From positions 3,720,139 to 3,784,138 of the forward strand of contig NZ_JAASRM010000001.1 of the NCBI RefSeq assembly GCF_011761565.1: a stretch of DNA of 64,000 nucleotides, given 5' to 3'. Source of the stretch: Rhizomicrobium palustre (GTDB lineage: Bacteria > Pseudomonadota > Alphaproteobacteria > Micropepsales > Micropepsaceae). The notes beneath the pieces are model-generated. The model was not told the origin of the DNA and did no database searches. It saw only the letters and a program-made list of their open reading frames with translations. Numbering within the stretch: the stretch's first letter is position 1; the number at the start of each line of letters is the position of its first letter. Positions 16,917-25,015 of the stretch are shown piece by piece. The translations under genes were made by a program, and so were the position numbers.

Positions 16917-18506
16917 TTGGCCGTAGCGACACTTGCCGCCGCGTCGGGCGAAGACATCATTGCCTTCGACATGGTGCGGACCAAGAAATCCCTGTTCCAG
17001 GCACTCGCAGATGCGCGCGCGACCTATGGCGGCAAACGCCCCATCATCGTGGATGGCGACGAACGCGTCCTCACCTATGACGATATCTTCCGCGCCTCGC
17101 TGGCGCTCGGTCATGCGCTGAAGAAAGGCACCAAAGCACGCGAGGCGGTTGGCATCATGCTGCCGACCAGCGCGGGCGCGATCATCTCTTTCTTCGCGGT
17201 AACCGCTTTCGGGCGCGTGCCCGCCATGCTGAATTTCACCAGCGGCTCGGCAGGCATCATCTCCGCCATTCGCACCGCCAAGATCAAACGCGTCATCACC
17301 GCGAAACGTTTTGTCGATCTGGCCAAGCTCGACAGCCTCATCGCTGAACTCAGCCAAGTGGTGGAAGTCGTCTATCTCGAAGATGTGCGCGAGAAGATCG
17401 GCCTGATGGACAAGCTGACGGCAGGCGTCGGCCAGTATGCGCCGGGCCTCGTCGCCCGCAGCACCTCGGCAGATCAGCTCGCGGTGATCCTGTTTACGTC
17501 AGGTACCGAAGGCCAGCCCAAAGGCGTGGCCCTCAGCCATGCCAACATCCTCGCCAATGTGGAACAAGTACGCGCGCATATCGCACTCTATCCCAATGAC
17601 GTGATGTTCAATCCCCTGCCCACCTTTCATTGCTTCGGCTTGACGGTGGGGGCGATCATGCCGCTCTTGTTCGGCCTGAAATCGGTCTATCACCCAACGC
17701 CCTTGCAGCCGCATGAAATCGTGCGCCGCATCAAAGGCTATGGCGCCACCATTCTGCTCTCGACCGATACCTTCATGTCGCAATACGCGCGCGCGGGCGA
17801 TCAGGGCGATCTGAATTCGCTGCGTATTGCGGTCTGCGGTGCCGAGCGCGTGCGCGACGAAACCCGCCAGCTTCTGCGCCGCAAATATGCGATGGAAATT
17901 CTGGAAGGTTATGGCGTCACCGAGACCTCACCGGTCGCCGCCGCCAATCAGCCCGGTGCGATGCGCCCCGGCACTGTAGGTCGTTTGATGCCGGGCATGG
18001 AAGCGCGGCTTGAGCCGGTGGAAGGCATCCCGCATGCGGGCCGCCTCTTCCTCAAAGGCCCGAACGTGATGCTCGGCTATATGAAGCCGGAAAATCCGGG
18101 CGTGATCGATCCGCCCGCAGGTGGCTGGCATGATACTGGCGACGTAGTTGCCATCGATGAAGACGGTTTCATCGCCATCAAGGGGCGCCTCAAGCGCTTT
18201 GCAAAACTTGGCGGCGAAGCGGTGTCACTGGCGGTGGTGGAGAATTGCGCCTCCGCGGTCTGGCCCGATTTCGCGCATGCCGCCGTGGCCTTCCCCGATG
18301 GGCGCAAGGGCGAGCAGATTGTTTTGATCACCACCAATCCAGATGCGCAGCGTGTCGAGCTGGTTGGCTGGGCACAGAACCACGGCGTTTCCGAACTCGC
18401 GATCCCGAGAAAGATCGTGCATGTGAAGGAAATTCCCGTGCTCGGCACCGGCAAAACCGACTATGTGAAGGTGGAAAAACTGGCGTTGGCAAGTACCGCG
18501 AGCTGA
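16917..18506 (+). CDS. Aas-type acyl-ACP/acyl-CoA synthetase, second tandem copy
   Basis: A 529-residue paralogue of the preceding gene. The two align end to end with most residues identical by eye, including LFTSGTEGQPKGVALSHAN, FNPLPTFHCFGLT, EGYGVTETSP, GWHDTGDVV and GTGKTDYVKV. It also lacks an acyltransferase domain. The start is TTG 16917, supported by GGGGGGAG ending 6 bp upstream; no closer ATG fits the N-terminus of its sister. The stop TGA and that of the convergent N-acetyltransferase share the palindrome TGATCA at 18504-18509, so there is no intergenic space. Tandem duplication is the simplest origin. Confidence 0.85.
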   Translation: MAVATLAAASGEDIIAFDMVRTKKSLFQALADARATYGGKRPIIVDGDERVLTYDDIFRASLALGHALKKGTKAREAVGIMLPTSAGAIISFFAVTAFGRVPAMLNFTSGSAGIISAIRTAKIKRVITAKRFVDLAKLDSLIAELSQVVEVVYLEDVREKIGLMDKLTAGVGQYAPGLVARSTSADQLAVILFTSGTEGQPKGVALSHANILANVEQVRAHIALYPNDVMFNPLPTFHCFGLTVGAIMPLLFGLKSVYHPTPLQPHEIVRRIKGYGATILLSTDTFMSQYARAGDQGDLNSLRIAVCGAERVRDETRQLLRRKYAMEILEGYGVTETSPVAAANQPGAMRPGTVGRLMPGMEARLEPVEGIPHAGRLFLKGPNVMLGYMKPENPGVIDPPAGGWHDTGDVVAIDEDGFIAIKGRLKRFAKLGGEAVSLAVVENCASAVWPDFAHAAVAFPDGRKGEQIVLITTNPDAQRVELVGWAQNHGVSELAIPRKIVHVKEIPVLGTGKTDYVKVEKLALASTAS

Positions 18507-19322
18507 TCAGGCTTCGCGCTCTTTCAGCACCTCTTCATGCCGGGCGCAGATTTTCGGCCAAAGATCTGCGGCCTCAGGCAGATTTAGGCCGAAGACATCG
18601 CGCAGTGCGCCTACATATTCTGCCGCGCTTTCGACCAGATAGTCGGTGTCGCCTGCAGGCGTGAGCTTGCGCAGTACGCGCCCGCGCATTTGCCAGATAC
18701 CTTCGGCGAAATGATGCTGCAGCACCGCGTTCTGCACAAAGGGCGAGTCCGCCGCCGATTGCAGCCATAGACAGCGCTCCGCCAGCGCAGCTTCATCCGC
18801 CGCTACAAGCTGGAAATCAAACGAAGCCGCGCCGCCCGTTTTATGATTGTGCAGGCGCCACCAATTTTCTTCCGGCCGTGACAGCGAAAACGCAAATCCG
18901 TGCGAGGAAAAAGGCCCCGTAACCAGAAATATAGGATCGATCGCGCCATCGCCAAAACCGACATCGGCGAGAAAGACACCCTCCTCCACATCGACGCGCA
19001 GGACCAGATGATTGGCATGCGCCTTAGCACCCATGGTCTCACGCATCACCGCGCCAGCGCAGCGCGTCACCTTGAATCCCAGCTCGGCCAGCACTGCACC
19101 GAAGAGGCCATTCATCTCGTAACACCAGCCGCCGCGCTTGCCGTGCACGATCTTGTCGAAGGCTGCTGCAGGATCGAGGCTGACCGGCCGGCGAAATTGC
19201 ACATCCAGGTTTTCATAGGGGATGGCGCGCAAATGCGCCCGATGCAGCGCCGCAAGGGTGCGCAAATCTGGCTCTCTGGGGCCATCATATGCGATGCGTG
19301 CAAAATATGCGTCGAGGTCCAT
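18507..19322 (-). CDS. nat: Arylamine N-acetyltransferase
   Basis: A 271-residue acetyl-CoA-dependent N-acetyltransferase acting on arylamines, hydrazines or related amines. The family triad is visible: Cys in KRGGWCYEMNGLFG, His in AHANHLVLRVDV and Asp in FLADVGFGDG. RAIPYENLDVQFRRPVSLD near the N-terminus is also typical. ATG 19322 (MDLDAYFARIAYDG) is chosen; the longer frame to 19454 overlaps asnB and adds a non-family N-terminus. It lies 55 bp downstream of the asparagine synthase on the same strand, an unusual pairing. The physiological substrate is unknown. Confidence 0.92.
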   Translation of the reverse strand: MDLDAYFARIAYDGPREPDLRTLAALHRAHLRAIPYENLDVQFRRPVSLDPAAAFDKIVHGKRGGWCYEMNGLFGAVLAELGFKVTRCAGAVMRETMGAKAHANHLVLRVDVEEGVFLADVGFGDGAIDPIFLVTGPFSSHGFAFSLSRPEENWWRLHNHKTGGAASFDFQLVAADEAALAERCLWLQSAADSPFVQNAVLQHHFAEGIWQMRGRVLRKLTPAGDTDYLVESAAEYVGALRDVFGLNLPEAADLWPKICARHEEVLKEREA

Positions 19323-19377
19323 GCGCCTGCCCGGGGTGAACACTTCCCCTAGCAGATTTGCGCTCCTGCTGAAACTA

Positions 19378-20952
19378 TCAGGCCGACTGTTCAACCACTG
19401 GGGGACGCACTGTAATAGCCGCCCGTGCCCGTAGCTGGGGGATACGGAACACATTCATCTTCGAAGACAACAAACGCAGGTAATAGAGTTCTTCCTTGGA
19501 GTGAATGTTGAAGCCTTCGAATTCCTTCAGACCATTCACGAAATCCATATCGGAAATGGCGTCTTCGAAACGGTCATCCCAGGCAAATTCATCGGCCTTG
19601 GCCTTAAGCCCAGCACCTTCGCTGAAGAGGATTTTGGAGCGGTCACGGATCATGCGCGGCAGCGATTTGGGGTGTAGATCGAAAAGATCACGCAATGCCG
19701 CCTTGCCGGTGAAACCGCTACTGCCCGGGCGCACCAGATCATCCGCCACAAGCCCGCGCGCGTAATTGGCCAGCATGGGATCGAGGAAAGGCACGCGCGT
19801 TTCTAAGGAATGATGCATCGAACAGCGATCCACACGCTGCAGGCTGATGCGGTTCATCAGTTCAAGAATTTCCTCGCGCATCGCGCGGCCATAGGTGGCG
19901 TCATGGGCGAAGGCTTTTTCAAGCGGGGTGTAGCCGCAGAAGAGCTCATCGGCGCCCTCGCCGCACAGCGCCACCTTGAAACCGTCCTTATGGATGGCTT
20001 CGGACACTTTCATGGAGCAGACCGCGCCACGCACCAGCGCAGGTTCAAAGGATTCCGCCGCAAGCACCGCTTCGCCGAGCGCGTCGAAGGTCTCATCGCT
20101 TAAGGGATCGAACGGGATCAGCTTCAAATCGAAACCGGTGGTCTCGGCATAGGCCATGGCGAAGGGATAATCGGTGGAGTCCGGTCCGCCGACGAAATAC
20201 CCCGGCGCGCTCGGCGCGATCTGGCGCGCGTAATGGGCCACCAGTGTGGAATCGATGCCGCCCGAGAACATGATCGCGAAAGGCAGATCGCGCGGAATAT
20301 GGCGCGCTACGGCTTCCGACAAAAGCTTGTCCAGCACCTTCGGATCACTAGATGCAAAGGGCTCTGTAGGGGTGGTGAGAAGCGACGGGAAAGCGCCGCA
20401 ATATTCGCGGGTCAGAAGATAGCCAGGCGGCAATACCAAGACATCGCCGCTCTCGATACTATCCAGAAGCGGACGCATCTCGGAACAGAAGGCAAAGCCC
20501 TCACCTTCCTGCACCACATAAAGTGGCTTGATGCCGAAAGGATCGCGCGCGGCCAGGAACTGCCCCGTTGCAGGCTCATAGGCGACGAAGGCATACATAC
20601 CCGAAATCTTCGCCAGCGCCTTGGCACCCCAGCTCCGAAGCGCGTTAACCAGCACCTCGGTGTCAGACTGCGTTTTGAAGCGGATGCCCGTGGCTTCCAG
20701 CTCGGCCCGCAATGCCTCGTAATTGTAGATTTCCCCATTGAAGGAGAGCCACAGCCGTCCGTCATAAGAGATTTGCGGCTGGATGGCGTGATCGCGGTCC
20801 ACAATCGCCAAACGGCGGGTCGCCATGGCCACATTGGGGGCGGGCTCGCCGATGGGATCGCTAATATCGCCGCGGCTGGTGATTCCGGCCATCAGCCGCG
20901 CGACGACCGTTTTGGCCTCCGGCCAGCCTATGGCAACAGCAATTCCACACAT
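19378..20952 (-). CDS. asnB: Glutamine-hydrolysing asparagine synthase
   Basis: A 524-residue two-domain enzyme that makes asparagine from aspartate, glutamine and ATP. The N-terminal class II glutaminase domain starts MCGIAVAIGW, so the second ATG (20952) is used to place the nucleophilic cysteine directly after the initiator; the first ATG at 20955 would bury it. RLAIVD, SFNGEIYNYEALR and SDTEVL follow. The synthetase domain has the PP-loop MFSGGIDSTLVA near residue 235 and CGEGADELFCGY. Length is close to E. coli AsnB (554). A role in modifying another amine or peptide substrate cannot be excluded. Confidence 0.9.
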   Translation of the reverse strand: MCGIAVAIGWPEAKTVVARLMAGITSRGDISDPIGEPAPNVAMATRRLAIVDRDHAIQPQISYDGRLWLSFNGEIYNYEALRAELEATGIRFKTQSDTEVLVNALRSWGAKALAKISGMYAFVAYEPATGQFLAARDPFGIKPLYVVQEGEGFAFCSEMRPLLDSIESGDVLVLPPGYLLTREYCGAFPSLLTTPTEPFASSDPKVLDKLLSEAVARHIPRDLPFAIMFSGGIDSTLVAHYARQIAPSAPGYFVGGPDSTDYPFAMAYAETTGFDLKLIPFDPLSDETFDALGEAVLAAESFEPALVRGAVCSMKVSEAIHKDGFKVALCGEGADELFCGYTPLEKAFAHDATYGRAMREEILELMNRISLQRVDRCSMHHSLETRVPFLDPMLANYARGLVADDLVRPGSSGFTGKAALRDLFDLHPKSLPRMIRDRSKILFSEGAGLKAKADEFAWDDRFEDAISDMDFVNGLKEFEGFNIHSKEELYYLRLLSSKMNVFRIPQLRARAAITVRPPVVEQSA

Positions 20953-21192
20953 CACGCGATCTCCCAGCGGGCAATTTTCAGCCTAGGCCGCGGGCGATGA
21001 AGGATAGATTAACCCTGCCAAAGCCTTACGCAGTGTTTCCAGTGGAAATATTCTTGCCATTTCTTAACCATTAGGGGTATGAAGTACAAAATAGTTCGAA
21101 CTTCGCACTAGTCGGCACTTGCATATTGCCAAGTTGATGCTAGATAGAACTTAGCAATAGCCGAGAGGGCGGAAGACAACGCGAGTGTTTAA

Positions 21193-21594
21193 GTGACTGA
21201 AGAAACTCAATACACGCGGAAATTCCGTAAGGAGCTGATGGCCGGACTGTCGTCCCTGGTCCTGCTGGCGGTGCTCGCACGCGCCGGTCGGGAAATGTAT
21301 GGATATGAGATCGCCAAAGCCGTGAAGGCTGAAGGCGAAGGTGGATTGATCTTCAAGCAGGGGGCGATCTACCCCGTGCTCAGATCCCTGAATGCCTTAG
21401 GGCTCCTGGAGAGCCGGGTGGAGGCGTCGGCTTTTGGTCCGCCGCGCCGCTACTACAACATCACCGACGAAGGCCGCAAAGCACTCGCCGAATGGCAATT
21501 CGCCTGGCGCGATATGCGAGAGTTCGTCGATGACGCGCTGAAGGCTGGCATCACCCCGGGAGGGACGGGACATGAATATCAGCCAACCGCCTGA
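21193..21594 (+). CDS. PadR-family transcriptional regulator
   Basis: A 133-residue winged-helix repressor. The family core is plain: LVLLAVLARAGREMYGYEIAKAV, then FKQGAIYPVLRSLNALGLLESRV and PPRRYYNITDEGRKALAEW. The start is GTG 21193. The gene overlaps the next one by 23 bp, the classic PadR plus HAAS-domain membrane protein pair, in which the regulator usually represses its own operon. The 237-bp upstream gap contains TTGCATATTGCCAA at 21119-21132, an imperfect inverted repeat that could be an operator; this is only a suggestion. Confidence 0.88.
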   Translation: MTEETQYTRKFRKELMAGLSSLVLLAVLARAGREMYGYEIAKAVKAEGEGGLIFKQGAIYPVLRSLNALGLLESRVEASAFGPPRRYYNITDEGRKALAEWQFAWRDMREFVDDALKAGITPGGTGHEYQPTA

Positions 21595-22480
21595 TTCAGT
21601 ACGCGGTTATCTGAACGCATTGCGGCGCGCGTTAAAAGGCGCGCCGAAGGGGCTGATCGCCGATGCCCTCGCCGATTGCGAGGAGCATCTCAATATGGAG
21701 ATCGCCCAGAATCCAGAGATGGACGAAGCCGCGGTGATGGCGCAGGTCATCGAAACCTATGGCTCGCCCGAAGAGATCGCAGAGGAGTACCGGGATATGG
21801 AAGCCTCGATATCGACTCCCTTCCCCAAAGCGCCTGAAACCAACGAAATCAGCCGTAATGGCGGCTTTTTCAACGTCATCTCCGATCCACGCACCTATGG
21901 CGCACTGCTCTATATGTTGCTGTCGCTGATGACCGGTATCTTCTACTTTGTCTGGACCGTGGCCGGACTTTCGATTTCGCTGTCCACCTCGATCCTGATT
22001 TTCGGCATCTTCATCGCCCTGCTTTTCATCGCCTCGATCCGCCTTCTCAGCCACGTCGAAGGCCGGATTGTGGAAGGCCTTTTAGGGGTGCGTATGCCGC
22101 GCCGCCTGCCGCTCTCCACTGCCTCCGACGAAAAGCTTTGGACGCAGATCAAGGAAGCCTTGGGTGATGTGCGTACCTGGACTTCCATCGCGTATCTCTT
22201 GCTGATGCTGCCGCTCGGTGTGGTTTATTTCGTGATCGCGGTTGTAGGGCTTTCGGTTTCGCTTGGCGTGACCGGCGGCTGCATCTACTCGCTCCTCACC
22301 AATGAGAGCCACATCTCCATCAGCGATCTTCCGTGGCTGGAACACCTCTTCCACACAGCGCCGGGCCTCATTCTGTTGGCACTCGTCGGCGTGTTGCTCT
22401 TCTTCGTGGTCCTGCATGTGGCGCGCGCCATTGGCTGGATGCATGGCAAGATCGCCGAGGCTCTGCTGGTTCGTCTCTAA
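21572..22480 (+). CDS. HAAS-domain membrane protein with duplicated sensor-type transmembrane module
   Basis: A 302-residue membrane protein. Residues 1-80 form a HAAS/DUF1700-like helical domain (YLNALRRALKGAPKGLIADALADCEEHL, then ETYGSPEEIAEEYR). Two similar membrane modules follow: DPRTYGALLYMLLSLMTGIFYFVWTVAGLSISLS near 105-140 and DVRTWTSIAYLLLMLPLGVVYFVIAVVGLSVSLG near 198-235, each continuing into another hydrophobic pair. The internal repeat resembles the putative-sensor domain found next to PadR regulators. Function is unknown; a signal relay to PadR or envelope-stress sensing is inference. A strong terminator follows. Confidence 0.8.
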   Translation: MNISQPPDSVRGYLNALRRALKGAPKGLIADALADCEEHLNMEIAQNPEMDEAAVMAQVIETYGSPEEIAEEYRDMEASISTPFPKAPETNEISRNGGFFNVISDPRTYGALLYMLLSLMTGIFYFVWTVAGLSISLSTSILIFGIFIALLFIASIRLLSHVEGRIVEGLLGVRMPRRLPLSTASDEKLWTQIKEALGDVRTWTSIAYLLLMLPLGVVYFVIAVVGLSVSLGVTGGCIYSLLTNESHISISDLPWLEHLFHTAPGLILLALVGVLLFFVVLHVARAIGWMHGKIAEALLVRL

Positions 22481-22500
22481 TCTTAAAACGATTACAGAAT

Positions 22501-22543
22501 ACGGCGCGTGTACCCCAACAGGTATGCGCGCCGTGTGTTTTTT
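22501..22543 (+). terminator. Rho-independent terminator after the PadR-HAAS operon
   Basis: A 14-bp stem (ACGGCGCGTGTACC at 22501-22514 with GGTATGCGCGCCGT at 22521-22534, two G-T pairs) around the loop CCAACA is followed by GTGTTTTTT. Position 20 bp after the stop and the T-tract make this a convincing intrinsic terminator. Confidence 0.85.
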
Positions 22544-22652
22544 GGGGCTCATCTGTTGCAGCAAAGAGAGTCTTTGAGGCGACAGTTCCGATCCCGTTAC
22601 GCGGACAACACCCAAGTTTGCACGCATCTTATTGTTAAAGCTTGGGAAAAGG

Positions 22653-22681
22653 TTGACGTGCGAGGCTTGGCTGGGGCTATA
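22653..22681 (+). promoter_or_regulatory. Probable housekeeping promoter for the M23 peptidase gene
   Basis: TTGACG at 22653-22658 and GCTATA at 22676-22681 are separated by 17 bp, a good fit to a sigma-70-type promoter of alphaproteobacteria. Transcription would begin near 22688, about 50 bp before the chosen GTG start at 22738. Confidence 0.5.
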
Positions 22682-22737
22682 TGCGCACGCACTGCGTAAG
22701 CAGTCGCGTGAGGGGACATCCTGTAGAAGGCGGACTC

Positions 22738-24318
22738 GTGACTCGTCACAACGACACGACTCAATTCGATACTGAATGGACTCCGGCCATCGATGGCACG
22801 GGCAAGGTACTCAACACCGATAGTCGCTGGACGATTGTCTCTACCTCCGTGTCGGCGCTGATTGTCGGCTCGATTGCGTGGCTTGCGGTATCCACCATGC
22901 CACCGGTAACCGGCGGTTCCGTCGAAAACGCCAGCAAGGGCTTTTTACCTTATCGTCTCTTCCAGCAACTCAGCCAGTCGAGCAACAACGCCCTCTTCGG
23001 TAATGCTCCTGCCGAGCCTGCCCTCCCCGCCCAGCAGAATAACCTCGATCAGAATCTCGCCGCCGAACGCGCGCAAAAGCCCAAATCCTCCATCGAGACC
23101 CATACGGTAACGCTTGATGCGGGTGACACGCTCGCGGGCGCCCTCGAAAATGCAGGCATTTCGGCGGACGACGCCAATGCGGCGATTGCCGCGCTCTCCA
23201 AGGTCTATAGCCCGCGCCAGCTTCGCGCCGGCCTTGCCTTCGACATCACCTACAACACCAAGCCGGATGTTTCGACCACGAACAATTCGTCGTCGGATTA
23301 TGAAGGCGACGACATCTCCAAGGGCAAAGCCGTTCAGGGCGAACCCATCGCGCGCCTTCTCAGCATTAAATTCTCGCCTTCCGTGGAGCACGATGTCACC
23401 ATCACGCGTGGTGATGACGGCACATTCCAGGCGACCGACACGGTGAAGAAGCTGGTGCCGCATGTGCATCGCGCGGGCGCCGCCATCGATGGCAGCCTCT
23501 ATCTCTCCGCAATGCGCGCCGGTATTCCGACCGATGTCGTCGGTGAGATGATCAAAATGTTCTCCTATAAGGTCGACTTCCAGCGCGACCTGCACCCCGG
23601 CGACTCCTTCGAGGTGTTTTACAATTACTACTACACGCCCGAGGGCCAGGCCGTCCGCAATGGCAACATCTCTTATGCCGTAATGCGGCTGGGCGATAAG
23701 CAGATCGTTCTCTATCGTTACCAATCCGATCCCAATGCCCCGGCCGAGTATTTCGATGCCACGGGCGAAAGCGCCAAGGGCCTGTTGATGAAGACGCCGG
23801 TTGACGGCGCGCGCATTACCTCTGGTTTCGGCATGCGCTTCCATCCGGTGTTGGGCTTCTCACGCATGCATAAGGGCGTTGACTTCGGCGTTCCGATTGG
23901 CACCCCGGTCATGGCCGCCGGTGCTGGCACCATCGCCTTCATGGGCTGGTCGAATGGCTATGGCCGCTTCGTTCAGGTCAATCACGGCAATGGCTATGCA
24001 ACCGCTTACGGGCATCTTTCGCGTTTCGCGGCGGGCTTGCATGTCGGCTCGCGCGTCGGCCAGGCCCAGGTGATCGCCTTCTCGGGCAATACCGGCATGT
24101 CGACCGGCCCGCATCTGCATTACGAAATCCGCGTGCGCAACGAGCAGGTTAACCCCCTGAGCGTGAAGATGGCCCAGGGCCGCAAGCTCTCGGGCAAGGA
24201 GATGCGCGCCTTCCAGAGCGAGCGCCTCAGAATCGACGATCAGATGGCGGCAACCAAGCTCGAGACCAAAGTGGCGGACGCCACCGCGGCGGCCAATTTC
24301 AAGTCGCTCTCCAAATAA
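22738..24318 (+). CDS. M23-family metallopeptidase (LytM-type, membrane anchored)
   Basis: A 526-residue envelope protein expected to cut or regulate cutting of peptidoglycan cross-links. One N-terminal helix (STSVSALIVGSIAWLAVSTM) anchors it. A LysM/OapA-like domain follows (HTVTLDAGDTLAGALENAGIS). The peptidase domain has GFGMRFHPVLGFSRMHKGVDF, with the zinc His and Asp, and GPHLHYEIRV. H-x3-D and HxH are intact, so it is probably catalytic rather than an EnvC-like activator. GTG 22738 is chosen because GAAGGCGG lies just upstream; the in-frame ATG at 22681 falls on the proposed -10 region. Confidence 0.87.
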   Translation: MTRHNDTTQFDTEWTPAIDGTGKVLNTDSRWTIVSTSVSALIVGSIAWLAVSTMPPVTGGSVENASKGFLPYRLFQQLSQSSNNALFGNAPAEPALPAQQNNLDQNLAAERAQKPKSSIETHTVTLDAGDTLAGALENAGISADDANAAIAALSKVYSPRQLRAGLAFDITYNTKPDVSTTNNSSSDYEGDDISKGKAVQGEPIARLLSIKFSPSVEHDVTITRGDDGTFQATDTVKKLVPHVHRAGAAIDGSLYLSAMRAGIPTDVVGEMIKMFSYKVDFQRDLHPGDSFEVFYNYYYTPEGQAVRNGNISYAVMRLGDKQIVLYRYQSDPNAPAEYFDATGESAKGLLMKTPVDGARITSGFGMRFHPVLGFSRMHKGVDFGVPIGTPVMAAGAGTIAFMGWSNGYGRFVQVNHGNGYATAYGHLSRFAAGLHVGSRVGQAQVIAFSGNTGMSTGPHLHYEIRVRNEQVNPLSVKMAQGRKLSGKEMRAFQSERLRIDDQMAATKLETKVADATAAANFKSLSK

Positions 24319-24402
24319 GCGTTTTTCGTTAGGAAAACTAACGAGAATCCCCCACTCTTCCCGGCAGCCGGCGCTCACGACCGGCATCGGGAGAGAAATA
24401 CG

Positions 24403-24978
24403 ATGTCTACACAAACTGCAGCCCCGCAGGCGAACCCGGCCGCTCTCGGCTTGGTCGGCTTCGGTCTTACCACCGTACTTTTGAGCCTGATTAATGCGGG
24501 CGTTTTGCCGGAGAGCGGCGAACCCGTCGTGATCCCCCTCGCTATCGCCTTCGGCGGCACCGCGCAAATTCTCGCCGGGCTGATGGAGTTCAAGCTCGGC
24601 AACACCTTCGGCACCACCGCCTTCACCGCCTATGGCGCCTTCTGGTGGTGGTTCGCGCTGATGCTGATCTTCGGCCATACCGGCGTCATCGATATGAGCA
24701 ATCCGGGACCAACAGTTTCGGTAGCGCTGATCCTGTGGGGCGTGTTCACGCTCTATATGTGGATCGGCACTTTCAAACTCACCCGCCACCTCTTTCTTGT
24801 CTTTCTGACACTGTGGGTGACGTTCTTCCTGCTTGGCTTCGGCGGGCTTCTGCATATGCCTGCAGTGCATCAGCTTGGCGGCTGGCTCGGCCTCGTCTGC
24901 GGCACGCTGGCCATGTATGGCAGCTTCGCCATCGTGACCAACTCCACCTTCGGCAAAACCGTTTTGCCGCTCGGCTAA
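24403..24978 (+). CDS. satP: Acetate/succinate uptake transporter of the GPR1/FUN34/YaaH (SatP) family
   Basis: A 191-residue inner membrane protein with six hydrophobic segments. The N-terminal NPAALGLVGFGLTTVLLSL is the family signature (NPAPLGL-type), and GGTAQILAGLMEFKLGNTFG is the second conserved segment. Members move acetate and succinate with protons. An acetate carrier fits with the fermentative adhE at 50 kb, but the substrate is inferred. It is a single-gene unit ending at a terminator shared with clpB. Confidence 0.9.
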   Translation: MSTQTAAPQANPAALGLVGFGLTTVLLSLINAGVLPESGEPVVIPLAIAFGGTAQILAGLMEFKLGNTFGTTAFTAYGAFWWWFALMLIFGHTGVIDMSNPGPTVSVALILWGVFTLYMWIGTFKLTRHLFLVFLTLWVTFFLLGFGGLLHMPAVHQLGGWLGLVCGTLAMYGSFAIVTNSTFGKTVLPLG

Positions 24979-24984
24979 AAGACA

Positions 24985-25011
24985 AAGGGCGCGGGATCAC
25001 CCCGCGCCCTT
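24985..25011. terminator. Bidirectional terminator between satP and clpB
   Basis: A perfect 11-bp stem (AAGGGCGCGGG at 24985-24995, CCCGCGCCCTT at 25001-25011) with the loop ATCAC. It is flanked by TCTCGTT on the plus side and by TGTCTTTT when read on the minus strand. It sits 6 bp after satP and 4 bp from the clpB stop, so it serves both genes. Confidence 0.8.
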
Positions 25012-25015
25012 CTCG

